A DNA stretch of 64,000 nucleotides, from assembly GCA_963840805.1 (NCBI GenBank), contig CAWJAJ010000017.1, forward strand, positions 682,001 through 746,000, read 5' to 3'. Origin of the DNA: CADEEN01 sp963840805 (lineage in GTDB: Bacteria; Pseudomonadota; Gammaproteobacteria; Burkholderiales; Burkholderiaceae_C). Shown here in pieces: positions 1 to 8,766 of this stretch. The position numbers were made by a program, and so were the translations under genes. Under the pieces are notes generated by a model that worked only from the letters and a program-made list of their open reading frames with translations, was not told where the DNA came from and did no database searches. Every line of letters starts with the position of its first letter. The stretch's first letter is position 1.

Positions 1-331
1 GAGCTTGTCGCCGCGAACGACCCCCTTCCAGCGCAACCTGCCGTACTTCGGGCTCTCGGTCTCGGCTTCGAAGGCCAACCCGTCGCCCAGCACACTCGCG
101 CGGTACGGCGCGTCGGCGTAACCGTAGCGATCGCACGCACTGGAGCGGAAGCGCCCCGCCTGAAAGCTCAGCGTGTCGGCATCGCCCGAGGTCTTGCCAC
201 GCTCGATGAACACGCCGTTGAAGCGCCGTCCATCGAGCGCGCCGCCTTGCGCCCACGCCGGCCCGGATGCGACCAGGGCGATGGCACCGCCCAGCAGCCG
301 GCGGCGCGCGCGATTCGTTTTGATCGTCATG
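1..331 (-). CDS. Secreted hypothetical protein, 3' part outside window
   Basis: The reading frame runs off the left edge, so only about 110 N-terminal residues are visible. The protein opens with MTIKTNRARRRLLGG, a hydrophobic stretch and a cleavage-like PAWA/Q site, so an export signal (Sec or Tat-like, with an RRR run) is likely. The rest (LDGRRFNGVFIERGKTSGD onward) resembles small periplasmic proteins of unknown role; I do not recognise a family. I chose the ATG at 331 over an in-frame ATG at 337 because an AAGGGG ribosome site sits six bases before it. It is divergent from the LuxR-type gene that follows. Confidence 0.6.
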
Positions 332-438
332 GTCATCCCCTTCTTATGGAGCGGCAGCGTGCCTATACTTTCTTTGTAGGCTCCTGAGCGCCTTTTGCCG
401 ATGGGCAAGATTGCGTACAGGCCGCAGGAGGTGATGCC

Positions 439-1227
439 ATGGCAACCCCCCGGTCCGAACAGTTGCGCAGCGCCGATCTGCGGGCAGCGCTAGGCGTTGT
501 CGCCGACATGGCGGCCGTGATCGGCGACGCGGACGGTTTTGCGCGCTGCGGCCTCGATCGCCTCCCGGACCTCGCGGCGTCGGAGTTGACGACGCTGTCG
601 GTCTGCGACCTGTCCAATGGCCGGCGGCATGTCACGGGCACACCGGCCGGCGCGATTGGCGCAGCCGAGCGTGAAGCCTTCGACTGCCATTTCAGGGACC
701 ATCCGCTGGTGCGCTATCACGCGGTGGAAGGCGGCAGGCGCGCCCACCGCATCAGCGATTCGATGCCCTTCGCACGATTCCGCGCGAGCGCGCTGTATGC
801 CGACTACTACCGCCGCGTGGGCATCGACCATGCCGTGGCGTTGCCGATCCACGTGGGTGACGGCTGGCTGGTGAGCTTCGTGCTCAACCGGCGCGGGCGC
901 GATTTCAGCGATCGAGAAGTCGCGCTGCTCGACTGCATGCGCGCGCCGCTGTCGCACTTGTTCGGTCACACCCGCACGCTCGAGCGTGCCGGCATCGCCT
1001 GGCGGCATACGGTCGACGAACCGCCCGAGTTACCTGCCGCGCTGCCGCTGACCGCCCGCGAACGCCAGGCATTGCGGTGGGTCGCGGCCGGCAAGACCGA
1101 CCGCGACATCGCGGAGATCATGGCCATCAGCCCGCGCACCGTGCACAAGCATCTGCAGCGCGTCTACGCCAAGCTCGGCGTCGAGACGCGTACCGCGGCG
1201 GTGATGCGCGCGCTGGCCAATGCCTGA
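439..1227 (+). CDS. LuxR-family transcriptional regulator
   Basis: This 262-residue protein has a C-terminal LuxR/GerE helix-turn-helix (about residues 200-260: LTARERQALRWVAAGKT, then DIAEIMAISPRTVHKHLQ) and an N-terminal sensor-like region of about 180 residues that looks like a GAF-type or divergent autoinducer-binding fold. No receiver aspartate is visible, so it is not a typical two-component regulator. No luxI-type synthase is in the window, so if it senses a signal it is a solo. The start is supported by CAGGAGG eight bases upstream. It is transcribed away from the secreted protein at the left edge; its target is unknown. Confidence 0.85.
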   Translation: MATPRSEQLRSADLRAALGVVADMAAVIGDADGFARCGLDRLPDLAASELTTLSVCDLSNGRRHVTGTPAGAIGAAEREAFDCHFRDHPLVRYHAVEGGRRAHRISDSMPFARFRASALYADYYRRVGIDHAVALPIHVGDGWLVSFVLNRRGRDFSDREVALLDCMRAPLSHLFGHTRTLERAGIAWRHTVDEPPELPAALPLTARERQALRWVAAGKTDRDIAEIMAISPRTVHKHLQRVYAKLGVETRTAAVMRALANA

Positions 1228-1254
1228 GCGTTGGCTGCGTACGCGGCCGCAGGC

Positions 1255-1407
1255 TCAGCATGCCTGAAGCGAAGGGCTCACACGCAAGCGCTCGAGCCGC
1301 AGCGCGATGTGCTGCCGCAATTCGGCCAACCGCTGGCGCAGCGCCGGCAAGGCGGCGGCGTCAGTACAGGCGTCGATCTGCGCCTGCAATGCAGCGCGTT
1401 GGCGCAT
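1255..1407 (-). CDS. Small helical hypothetical ORF
   Basis: A possible 50-residue protein starting MRQRAALQAQIDAC, rich in Ala, Leu, Arg and Gln and predicted to be an amphipathic helix. The frame stays open upstream through the dispersed GC-rich repeat at 1418-1479, but that part translates the repeat and is probably not native protein. It follows the TPR gene on the same strand and could be the last gene of that operon. I do not recognise it and see no strong ribosome site; it may be non-coding. Confidence 0.3.
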   Translation of the reverse strand: MRQRAALQAQIDACTDAAALPALRQRLAELRQHIALRLERLRVSPSLQAC

Positions 1408-1417
1408 CAGGCCAGCG

Positions 1418-1479
1418 CCGGGCCGCCCCCAAGCGGCCTGGCTCCCCACGGGGGACGCGAGCGTAGCGAGCTTGGGCTC
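1418..1479 (-). repeat. Dispersed GC-rich repeat, copy 1
   Basis: Read on the minus strand this contains CTCGCTACGCTCGCGTCCCC, a GGGG run, then TTGGGGGCGGCCCGGC. The same modules recur at 10600-10664, 20681-20752 and 37039-37109. It begins two bases after the stop of the TPR gene. There is no transposase; it looks like a non-autonomous palindromic intergenic repeat of the kind scattered through Burkholderiales genomes. Confidence 0.75.
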
Positions 1480-1480
1480 C

Positions 1481-2842
1481 TCATTTACGGGCCAGCTCGC
1501 TATGGGCATCGAGCGCTTCCTGCCAGTGTCGCGTCAGCGGCGTCATCGGTTTGGCGAGCACGCGTTCATTCAGCAGCGCACGGCCGAGAGACCTGCGGCT
1601 GCCGCGGGCGCACGCACTGAGCAAGGTCTGGTCGACGAGGTCTCGTTGGGCATGGCTGCCGCCCAGGCGCTGGGCCTGGGCGCGCGCAGCGTAGAGCAGG
1701 TCGGCGCCGTCATCGACCTCGCCGCGCGCAACGGCGACCAGCCCGCGCGCCAGCGGCAGGCCGACCTCGCGGGCCACGGTGTGGTTGTCGCGGCGCGCGT
1801 CGTCGGCCGCCATCGCCCGTTCGGCGCAGCGCGCCACCCAGCGCTCGGCGGCGTGCAGATCGCCGGCCCCCAGCATCGGCAACAACGCGTGGATGTCGTT
1901 GAACGCATAGTGGCCGGCGCTACCGTCGGCTTGCAGAGGCCAGCCCGCATGCAGTGCCGCGCAGCGTCCGGCCACGTCGGCGCCGAGCAGGTGAAGCCGC
2001 CACAGCACGGATGCGGCATCCACGCGCTGCAAGCCCATCTGCATCTGATCGGCGCTCAGGTGGCCGTCGACGACGCGCAGCGTACCGGCGATGTCGAGCC
2101 CCTCGAGGCGGAACAGCGCGGTATGCCACCACAGGTGGCCGGCAAAACCGTTGCCGTCGGCCCACGCGCCCTGGTGTTGGCGCAGCCACGCTGCACCATC
2201 GTCGAAGCGGCCCTGCATCTCCATCACATGCGCGACGCAGTGCACCGCCCACGGCGTACGTTCGTCGAGTGCCAGTGCGCGGCGGCCCGCCTCTTCGGCC
2301 TGGCCGAGGCAGTGGTTTTCTTCGAGGCCGAAAGCCCACAGCGCCAGCACATGCGGGAACAGCGGGTCGTGCTCGTCCCACGCCGGCAAGGCGCGCGCCG
2401 GGCGAGCCCGCAGTGCCCCGGCGTCGCCGCGGTAGAAGTCCCACAGTTGCGCCCATTGCAGCGCGAGCGCGTCGCAGGGGTGATCGATGAGCAGCGCGTC
2501 CCAGCTGCGACAGGCGGCGCCCCAGCGGCCTTCGAGCACCAGCAGCGTGGCTTCGAGGTGGGCACGCTCGCGGGCCGGCGTTTGCGCTCCCGTCAGTGCG
2601 CGGGCCGCGGCCAGATGCGTTGCCGCTTCCGGCAACAACGAAGTTTCGGTGAGGCTGGCCAGGAAGCCCGCCTTCATCGTGTGCGGCAAAGCCCAGCCAG
2701 GATCGGCGGCAATGGCTGCGTCGAGGTCCGCCAGCGGCGTGTCGTAGAAAGACATCATTCGCCATAGCGCGACATCGACGGCCGCACGCGCGGTGGCCGA
2801 CTGGCTGCCGACCGGGAGACCGCGGGCATCGTACTGCGACAT
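1481..2842 (-). CDS. TPR protein of the TTC38-like family
   Basis: This 453-residue protein is made of helical tetratricopeptide-like repeats with no signal peptide. The opening region (LWRMMSFYDTPLADLDAAI, then AADPGWALPHTMKAGFL) and the central AVHCVAHVMEMQGRFDDG and GHLWWHTALFRLEG blocks match bacterial relatives of tetratricopeptide repeat protein 38. Biochemical function of that family is not established; protein-protein scaffolding is the usual inference. It is the last sizeable gene of the minus-strand dpp-amidase operon, 33 bases after the amidase. The first residues MSQYDARGLP fit a start with no overlap with the upstream gene. Confidence 0.75.
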   Translation of the reverse strand: MSQYDARGLPVGSQSATARAAVDVALWRMMSFYDTPLADLDAAIAADPGWALPHTMKAGFLASLTETSLLPEAATHLAAARALTGAQTPARERAHLEATLLVLEGRWGAACRSWDALLIDHPCDALALQWAQLWDFYRGDAGALRARPARALPAWDEHDPLFPHVLALWAFGLEENHCLGQAEEAGRRALALDERTPWAVHCVAHVMEMQGRFDDGAAWLRQHQGAWADGNGFAGHLWWHTALFRLEGLDIAGTLRVVDGHLSADQMQMGLQRVDAASVLWRLHLLGADVAGRCAALHAGWPLQADGSAGHYAFNDIHALLPMLGAGDLHAAERWVARCAERAMAADDARRDNHTVAREVGLPLARGLVAVARGEVDDGADLLYAARAQAQRLGGSHAQRDLVDQTLLSACARGSRRSLGRALLNERVLAKPMTPLTRHWQEALDAHSELARK

Positions 2843-2875
2843 GCCGGCAACTTTAGCGCGCTTGCGCGACCGCCT

Positions 2876-4264
2876 TCAGGCCTGCAGCGGCCATGGCCGC
2901 TGCGGCCCGCGCAGGCGCTCCCACGCGCGGGCCATGCACAGCACGCCGAGGTCGTCGTGGCGGCGGCCGATCAACTGCAGCCCGATCGGCAGGCCGGCCT
3001 CGGTGTAGCCGGCGTTGACCGACACCGCGGGCTGCTCGCTCATGTTGAACGGCAGCGTGAAGGCGATGTGCTCGAACGGCCGTGCGGGGTCATCGAGCGG
3101 ACTCGCGAACCCGGCCGGGAACGACACCACCGGGCTGACCGGCGCGAGCATGAAATCAAAGCGCTGCGTGGCGGCGACCGCTGCGTCGCGCAGGGCGCCC
3201 ATTTGGCTGTAGCCGCGGAATACCTGCGCGCCCGTCAGCGCAGCGCCGCCGGCGGCCCAGCTGCGGATGTAGGGCAGCACACGCGCCTGGCGTTCGACCG
3301 GGAGCGCCGAGATCTCGAGCCAGGCACGCATGCGCCAGAACGCGTCCATGCCGTCGGCCATCGCGCGCGTCGTGAACGGCGCCACCGGCTCGACGATCAC
3401 GCCGGCCGCCTCGAATGCGTTGGCGGCCGCGTCGATCGCGGCGCGCACCGCGGGTTCGAGCGGCAGGCCCCAGCCAGCATCGAGCCACAGCGCGATGCGC
3501 AGGCCACGCAGGTCGAGACCGTCGATGTCGCGCCAGGCGATGTCCTGTTGCGGCAGGCTCGTCGTGTCGCGGGCATCGGGCAGCGCCAGTACCGTCATCG
3601 CCAGCGCGGCATCTTCGGCCGTGCGCGTGATCGGCCCGGCCACGCGGCCGGCGTACGGCGGATCGATCGGAATGCGGCCCAGGCTCGGCTTCAAGCCGAG
3701 CACGCCGCACCAGCCCGCGGGCAGGCGGATCGAGCCACCGATGTCGGTGCCGATGTGCAGCGGGCCATAGCCCGCCGCGCAAGCAGCGGCCGCGCCGGCG
3801 CTGCTGCCGCCGGGGTTCATCGACACGTCCCACGGGTTGCGCGCGAGCTTGTGAAAGCTCGACAGCCCCGACGACAACATGCCGTAGTCGGGCATCGTGG
3901 TCTTGCAGACGATGACGGCGCCGGCTTCGCGCAAGCGCGCGGCCGGTGGCGCGTCGGCTGCCGCCGGCGTCAGCACGGTGGCCGCGGTGCCCAGCGGCAT
4001 GGGCGTGCCCTGCGTGGCAATGTTTTCCTTGATCGTCACCGGCACGCCGTCGAGCGCACGGGCCTCGCCGCGCTGCCAGCGCACTTCGCTGGCGCGCGAG
4101 GCTTGCAGCGCCGCGTCGGCGTCAAGGGCCCAGGTGGCGGCAATCTGCGGCTCGCAGCGCTCGATGTGCGCCAGCAGCTCGCGCATCACCTCGACCGGCG
4201 AGACTTCGCGCGCGGCGTAGAGCGCGAGCAGCTCGGTAGCGCTGCAGTCGTGGAGCGCGGCCAT
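2876..4264 (-). CDS. Amidase, amidase-signature family
   Basis: A 462-residue cytoplasmic amidase-signature enzyme hydrolysing an amide to acid and ammonia. All three catalytic residues of the Ser-cisSer-Lys triad are visible: the Lys in VPVTIKENI (about residue 75), the cis-Ser in GGSSAGAAAA (about 150) and the nucleophile in GTDIGGSIR (about 175). Length is normal. It lies 8 bases after a SnoaL-like gene and downstream of a complete peptide-type ABC importer, which suggests that the importer brings in an amide or small peptide that this enzyme cleaves. The true substrate cannot be read from sequence. Confidence 0.88.
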   Translation of the reverse strand: MAALHDCSATELLALYAAREVSPVEVMRELLAHIERCEPQIAATWALDADAALQASRASEVRWQRGEARALDGVPVTIKENIATQGTPMPLGTAATVLTPAAADAPPAARLREAGAVIVCKTTMPDYGMLSSGLSSFHKLARNPWDVSMNPGGSSAGAAAACAAGYGPLHIGTDIGGSIRLPAGWCGVLGLKPSLGRIPIDPPYAGRVAGPITRTAEDAALAMTVLALPDARDTTSLPQQDIAWRDIDGLDLRGLRIALWLDAGWGLPLEPAVRAAIDAAANAFEAAGVIVEPVAPFTTRAMADGMDAFWRMRAWLEISALPVERQARVLPYIRSWAAGGAALTGAQVFRGYSQMGALRDAAVAATQRFDFMLAPVSPVVSFPAGFASPLDDPARPFEHIAFTLPFNMSEQPAVSVNAGYTEAGLPIGLQLIGRRHDDLGVLCMARAWERLRGPQRPWPLQA

Positions 4265-4272
4265 CGGCAGGG

Positions 4273-4749
4273 CTATGCGGTGTGGCGCGACGCGATGAAG
4301 CGATCGAGGTTCTTCGCCGCCTGCGCGCGCACCTTGGCGCGCAGCAGCGGCGTCCAGCCGAGCAACAGCCCCGGCGCGCCCAGCGCCTGCCGCGACCAGC
4401 GCCAGAAATCGAAGCGGTCGCGGTGGCGCCTGATGCGGCCAGCGTCATCGAACTCGAACTCGGCATCGATCACGTTGCGTACGGTGCGCCCGGTGGCCGA
4501 GAAGCGGTAGGTCGGCTCCCAATGCGCGCTGCGCTCGGTGACCCGGCTCACCTCGAGCCGCCACACGTCGCGGCCCTTGGCCTTGACCGCGTCGCAGAGC
4601 ATGGCCCACATGCCACCGATCTGCGCGCGGCCGCGCAGCGAAAAGGCCTCGTCGTCGAAGCGGGCGTCCTCGGCGTAGCAGGCGGTCATCGCGTCGGCAT
4701 CGAGCGCCGCGAACGCTGCGTACAAGCGCTCGATCGTCGTGCGGCTCAC
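4273..4749 (-). CDS. SnoaL-like (NTF2-fold) protein
   Basis: A 158-residue protein of the NTF2/SnoaL superfamily: an N-terminal helix (IERLYAAFAALDADAMTACY), the AEDARFDDEAF strand and later FEFDDAGRIRRHRDRFDFW, typical of the cone-shaped fold. Such proteins are small isomerases, hydrolases or ligand binders; the activity here is unknown. I prefer the GTG at 4749 because it overlaps the stop of the upstream substrate-binding gene in a GTGA junction, implying translational coupling; a TTG six bases earlier is also open. It sits between the ABC importer and the amidase in one operon. Confidence 0.75.
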   Translation of the reverse strand: MSRTTIERLYAAFAALDADAMTACYAEDARFDDEAFSLRGRAQIGGMWAMLCDAVKAKGRDVWRLEVSRVTERSAHWEPTYRFSATGRTVRNVIDAEFEFDDAGRIRRHRDRFDFWRWSRQALGAPGLLLGWTPLLRAKVRAQAAKNLDRFIASRHTA

Positions 4750-6233
4750 TGCCAACTCACGGCCGCCATGTCATTGGCAAAGACCGGCGAGCTCGACCAC
4801 AGCCCTTTCAGGCCCTTCTTCGCTACCGCCACCTGGGCCGGGTTGAAGATGAAGGCATTGACCGCATCGGCGGCGATCAGGCGTTGCAGATCGCCGAACA
4901 GCTTGGCGCGCTCCTTCGGATTGACCGCCGCCGCGTGCCGGGCCGCGAGATCGCGGAAGGCCTTGCTGTCGTAGCCCCAGTAATAGCCGGGGTTGGCGTA
5001 CTGCATGTAGTCGAGCGGCTCGACGTGATTGATCACCGTGAGATCGAAGTTGCCCTTGAACGTGCCGCCGAGCCATTGCGCCCATTCGACGTTCTCGATC
5101 TTCGCGATCACGCCGACCTTGGCCAGTTGCGCGGCGAGCACCTCGCCGCCCTTGCGGGCGTACTGCGGCGGGGGCAGTGTCAGCGTCACGTTCAATGGTG
5201 CGGTCACGCCGGCTTCCTTCAGCAGCGCCTTGGCCTTCTCGGGGTCGTAGGGGTAGAGGCCGGTGAGGTCGACGTAACCGGCATCGGTCGGCGCGAAGTG
5301 GCTGCCGATCGGCTTGCCCAGCCCTTCCAGCACGCCGTCGATGAAGGCCTTGCGGTCGATCGCATGCATCAGCGCGCGGCGCACGCGCACATCGTCGAAG
5401 GGCTTCTTCTTGTTGTTGATGGTCATGATGCCCTTGCCGGCCGTGCTGCCGATCGAGACCACGAAGCGTTTGTCGGCCTGCAACTGCTTGACGGCCTGCG
5501 GCGCATCCAGCCGCGGCACGCCGTCGATGTCACCGGCCAGCAGCGCCGCCACGCGGGCCGCCGGGTCGTTGATGAAGCGAAACGTGACGCGCTGGATCTT
5601 GACGGCCTTCGCGTCGCGGTAGCCGTCCCACTTGGCCAACGTCACCGACGAGCCCTTCTTCCAGTCGTCGAAGCGGTACGGTCCGGTGCCGATCGGCTTG
5701 GTCGCGGCGCCGGCGGCACTCTTCGCGTCGAGGATCACCGCGGTGTTCTCGCCCAGGCGGAACAGGAAGTTGCCGTCGGCGTTGTTGAGCGTCAGGATCA
5801 CCGTGTGCGCATCGGGCGTGTCGATGCGCGCGATGTTGTCGAACACCGCCTTCTTGGCCTTGTTGGTGCTCTTGTCGTCCTTGGCCCGCTCGAAGCTGAA
5901 CTTCACGTCGGCGGCATCGAAGGGCTCGCCGTCGTGGTACTTCACGCCCTTCTTGAGTTTGAACGTATAGCTCCGGCCGTCGGGCTCCATCGTCCAGCTC
6001 TCGGCCAGCAACGGCGTGACCGAGCCGTCGACGTTGATCTTCGTGAGGCCCTCGAGCACGTTGTAGTGGACGATCTCGCCGATCGCTGCGGCTGGGGCGA
6101 TGGTCGGGTCCATGCCCGGCGGCTCGAGCACCATCGCCAGCGTGACGCTGGCCTTGCTGGATTGAGCGTGCGCCGCACCGGCCACACAGGCCACGGCGGC
6201 AAGGACGAGAACAACGCGGCGGGAGGGGTTCAT
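4746..6233 (-). CDS. dppA: ABC transporter substrate-binding protein (family 5, peptide type)
   Basis: A 495-residue periplasmic solute-binding protein of the SBP_bac_5 family that delivers peptides, opines or similar amides to the DppBCDF importer. It starts MNPSRRVVLVLAAVACVAG with a clear Sec signal ending in AHAQ, and carries family features such as LAESWTMEPDGRSYTFKLKK (residues about 80-100) and RALMHAIDRKAFIDGVL. I chose the ATG at 6233; the longer open frame upstream is not supported. Unusually it comes after the two ATPase genes rather than first, separated from dppF by two hairpins. The ligand is unknown, but the downstream amidase hints at an amide. Confidence 0.85.
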   Translation of the reverse strand: MNPSRRVVLVLAAVACVAGAAHAQSSKASVTLAMVLEPPGMDPTIAPAAAIGEIVHYNVLEGLTKINVDGSVTPLLAESWTMEPDGRSYTFKLKKGVKYHDGEPFDAADVKFSFERAKDDKSTNKAKKAVFDNIARIDTPDAHTVILTLNNADGNFLFRLGENTAVILDAKSAAGAATKPIGTGPYRFDDWKKGSSVTLAKWDGYRDAKAVKIQRVTFRFINDPAARVAALLAGDIDGVPRLDAPQAVKQLQADKRFVVSIGSTAGKGIMTINNKKKPFDDVRVRRALMHAIDRKAFIDGVLEGLGKPIGSHFAPTDAGYVDLTGLYPYDPEKAKALLKEAGVTAPLNVTLTLPPPQYARKGGEVLAAQLAKVGVIAKIENVEWAQWLGGTFKGNFDLTVINHVEPLDYMQYANPGYYWGYDSKAFRDLAARHAAAVNPKERAKLFGDLQRLIAADAVNAFIFNPAQVAVAKKGLKGLWSSSPVFANDMAAVSWQ

Positions 6234-6273
6234 CGGGCGGACTCCGAAGGTCGGGGGATGGTTCAGCGCGGAT

Positions 6274-6317
6274 GCTGCCACATCGGCAGCGCAGCTGCGG
6301 CTGCCCGATCGGGCAGC
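6274..6317. repeat. Two palindromes between dppF and dppA
   Basis: Two hairpins with the same stem core follow each other: GCTGCC-acatc-GGCAGC at 6274-6290 and the perfect 18-base palindrome GCTGCCCGATCGGGCAGC at 6300-6317. They lie between the dppF stop and the dppA start. No T-tract follows, so they are more likely mRNA-stability or partial-termination structures that separate expression of the transport core from the abundant binding protein. Confidence 0.6.
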
Positions 6318-6322
6318 GCCGC

Positions 6323-7123
6323 CTACGGCTGCCACTGCGGCGTCGGCACGGCAGCCAGCAGGCGCTGTGTATACGGGTGCGCAGGTGCACGCAGCACATC
6401 GTCGGTGCGGCCTCGTTCGACGACACAACCCTGTTGCAGCACCAGCAGCTCGTCGCAAACCAGGTCCACCACGGCCAGGTCGTGGCTGATGAAGAGGTAG
6501 GCCAGGCCGAAGCGCTCCTGCAGATCCTGCATCAGATTCAGCACCTGCGCCTGCACGCTGACGTCCAGCGCCGATACCGGCTCGTCGGCGACGATCAGCT
6601 TGGGTCGCGTGACCAGCGCGCGCGCGATGGCGATGCGTTGGCGCTGGCCGCCGGAGAACTCGTGCGGGAATTTGTCGAGATCCACGGCCGCGTTCATGCC
6701 CACTGCGTCGAGCATCTCTGCCGCGCGTTCGCGGCGCTCGGCGCGCGAGAGCTGGCCCAGTTGCTCGAGCGGCTCGGCGACGGTGCGCGCGACCGTCATG
6801 CGCGGATCGAGCGAGCTGTACGGGTCCTGGAACACCATCTGGAAGTCGCGCCGCGCCGCGCGCAGCCCCGCGGGCGACAACGCATGCAGATCGCGCCCGC
6901 CGAACAGCAGCTGCCCGGCCGAAGGCGTTTCGAGCGCCATCACCAGGCGCGCCAGCGTGCTCTTGCCGGATCCCGATTCGCCCACCACGCCGAGCGTGCG
7001 CCCGGCCTCGAGCGCGAAGCTGACGTCGTGCAAGGCCTCGACGCTCCGGGTATGCGCGAGCGGGTGCGGCCGCGGCAGCGTGTAGCGCTGGCCGAGTGCC
7101 ACGGCCTGCACCAGCGCCGTCAC
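6323..7123 (-). CDS. dppF: Oligopeptide ABC transporter ATPase, DppF/OppF type
   Basis: A 266-residue ATPase of the peptide importer. It has Walker A (GESGSGKST), the Q-loop MVFQDPYSSLDPR typical of DppF/OppF, the signature FSGGQRQRIAIARAL and Walker B (LIVADEPVSALD). I chose the GTG at 7123, which overlaps the dppD stop in a GTGA junction; the frame stays open further upstream but that part has no family similarity. It works with DppD beneath the DppB/DppC channel at the inner membrane. Confidence 0.88.
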   Translation of the reverse strand: MTALVQAVALGQRYTLPRPHPLAHTRSVEALHDVSFALEAGRTLGVVGESGSGKSTLARLVMALETPSAGQLLFGGRDLHALSPAGLRAARRDFQMVFQDPYSSLDPRMTVARTVAEPLEQLGQLSRAERRERAAEMLDAVGMNAAVDLDKFPHEFSGGQRQRIAIARALVTRPKLIVADEPVSALDVSVQAQVLNLMQDLQERFGLAYLFISHDLAVVDLVCDELLVLQQGCVVERGRTDDVLRAPAHPYTQRLLAAVPTPQWQP

Positions 7124-8103
7124 GCCGCCGCCTCTGCGTTCACGTGCCAGCGGATGCAGCGCACCGTGTGTGCGGCATCGACTGCCTGCTCGGCCGGCGC
7201 CGCGGCACGGCACGCCGGCTGCGCCAGCGCACAGCGATCGGCGAACGCGCAGCCAGCGGGCATCTCATGCAACGCCGGCACCCGGCCGGCAATGGTCGCC
7301 AGCCGCGTCCCGCGCGCCAGGCCGAGCGTCGGCCGCGCCGCGAACAGGCCGCGCGTGTACGGGTGTGCGCGGCGCTCAAACACGGCGCGCGTGGGGCCGG
7401 CCTCGACGATGCGCCCACCGTACATCACCGCCATGCGTTGCACGTGCGCGGCCATCACGTCGAGGTTGTGGCTTATCAGCAGCAGCGCCATGCCCGTGTC
7501 GCGGCGCAACTCGTCGAGCAGATCGAGCACTTCGCGCTGGATCGTGGCGTCGAGCGCGGTGGTCGGTTCGTCGGCGATCAATAGATCCGGCCCGCAGGCC
7601 AGTGCGATGGCGATCACCACGCGCTGCCGCTGCCCGCCCGACAGTTGATGCGGGTAGGCATCGAGCCGCTCGCGGGCCTGCGGCAGGTGCACGCGTTCGA
7701 GCAGGCGCAGCGCCTCGGCGCGTGCCTCGGCGCGGTCGAGCTGGCGATGCAGGCGCAACGATTCGGCGATCTGGTGGCCCACGGTGTGCACCGGATTGAG
7801 CGCCGTCATCGGTTCCTGGAAGACCATGCCCAGACGGTCGCCGCGCAAGGCGCCGTACGCGGCGTCGGCCAGGCCGACCAGTTCGCGACCGTCGAAGCGG
7901 ATCGATCCCTGCACCTCCGCTCCTTCGGGCAGCAGCCCCATCAGCGCCAGCGCGGTCAATGACTTGCCGCAGCCGGATTCGCCGACCAGGCCGAGCGTGC
8001 CGCCGCGCTCCAGCGCGAACGACACGCCGCGCAAGGCGGCCAGGCGGCCTCGCGCGGTCGACAGCGTGACACGCAGGTCGGTGACTGCGAGCAGTGCGCT
8101 CAT
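7120..8103 (-). CDS. dppD: Oligopeptide ABC transporter ATPase, DppD/OppD type
   Basis: A 327-residue ATPase partner of DppF. Walker A is GESGCGKSLT, the Q-loop is MVFQEPMTALNPVH, the signature LSGGQRQRVVIAIAL and Walker B LLIADEPTTALD. The C-terminal 70 residues carry the oligopeptide-type Cys cluster (CAFADRCALAQPAC), which in relatives binds an iron-sulfur cluster. The stop overlaps the dppF start. A dsbA/frnE-like gene lies 12 bases upstream and interrupts the usual dppC-dppD order. Confidence 0.9.
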   Translation of the reverse strand: MSALLAVTDLRVTLSTARGRLAALRGVSFALERGGTLGLVGESGCGKSLTALALMGLLPEGAEVQGSIRFDGRELVGLADAAYGALRGDRLGMVFQEPMTALNPVHTVGHQIAESLRLHRQLDRAEARAEALRLLERVHLPQARERLDAYPHQLSGGQRQRVVIAIALACGPDLLIADEPTTALDATIQREVLDLLDELRRDTGMALLLISHNLDVMAAHVQRMAVMYGGRIVEAGPTRAVFERRAHPYTRGLFAARPTLGLARGTRLATIAGRVPALHEMPAGCAFADRCALAQPACRAAAPAEQAVDAAHTVRCIRWHVNAEAAA

Positions 8104-8115
8104 CGCGGAACGCTC

Positions 8116-8766
8116 TCAGACCTCGGCCGCGATCTGCCGCAGCGCCTGCGCGAACACCTCGGGCGGCTGGCCACCGGACACCAGATGGCGTCGGTTGATC
8201 ACCACGGCCGGCACGGCGTCGATACCGGCCTGTTGCCAGAACTGCTCGGCTTCGCGAACCTCGCCGGCAAACTCGTCGCGCGCCAACACCTCGCGCGCGC
8301 GATCGCCGTCGAGGCCGGCCGCGCCGGCCACCTCAACCAGCACGTCGTGTGCAGCGGGGTTGCGCCCCTCGCCGTGGTAGGCCTGCAGCAACGCCCGCTT
8401 CAGCGCGTGCTGGCTGCCGGGCGGCCCCTCGACCCCGGCCCAGTAAAGCAGACGGTGCGCGTCGAAGGTGTTCCACACGCGCTTGCGTTCGCCGAACGTG
8501 AAGCCGACGGCCGCGCCGCGCTCGGCGATGCGTTGGCGACTCGCTGTCAGCTGCTCGTGCGTCATGCCGTACTTGGCGATCAGGTACTCCGCCGCGTCGG
8601 CGCCTTCGGCACCCATCGTCGGGTTCAGTTCGAAGGGCTGGAATTGCAGCTCGACGGCGATGTCGTCGCCAAGGGCCTCCAGCGCCTGCTCGAAGGATGC
8701 GAGCCCGATGGCGCACCATGGGCAGGCCACGTCGGAAACGAAATCGATCTTCAGCGTCGTGCTCAT
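8116..8766 (-). CDS. DsbA-family oxidoreductase (FrnE-like)
   Basis: A 216-residue thioredoxin-fold protein with the redox motif CPWC near residue 15 (FVSDVACPWCAIG), the family block FQPFELNPTMGAEGAD and the late cis-Pro loop IDAVPAVVINRRHLVSGGQP. It matches the cytoplasmic FrnE/2-hydroxychromene-carboxylate-isomerase-like branch of DsbA; no signal peptide is present. Its start overlaps the dppC stop (ATGA) and it ends 12 bases before dppD, so it is embedded in the importer operon. A role in reducing or isomerising the imported substrate is inference only. Confidence 0.85.
   Translation of the reverse strand: MSTTLKIDFVSDVACPWCAIGLASFEQALEALGDDIAVELQFQPFELNPTMGAEGADAAEYLIAKYGMTHEQLTASRQRIAERGAAVGFTFGERKRVWNTFDAHRLLYWAGVEGPPGSQHALKRALLQAYHGEGRNPAAHDVLVEVAGAAGLDGDRAREVLARDEFAGEVREAEQFWQQAGIDAVPAVVINRRHLVSGGQPPEVFAQALRQIAAEV

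Noticed and set aside
439..1227. Quorum-sensing receptor with partner synthase
   Set aside because: The N-terminal region lacks clear autoinducer-binding residues and no luxI gene is present.
1307..2767. Long plus-strand frame opposite the TPR gene
   Set aside because: GC-rich antisense shadow; no family similarity and odd composition.
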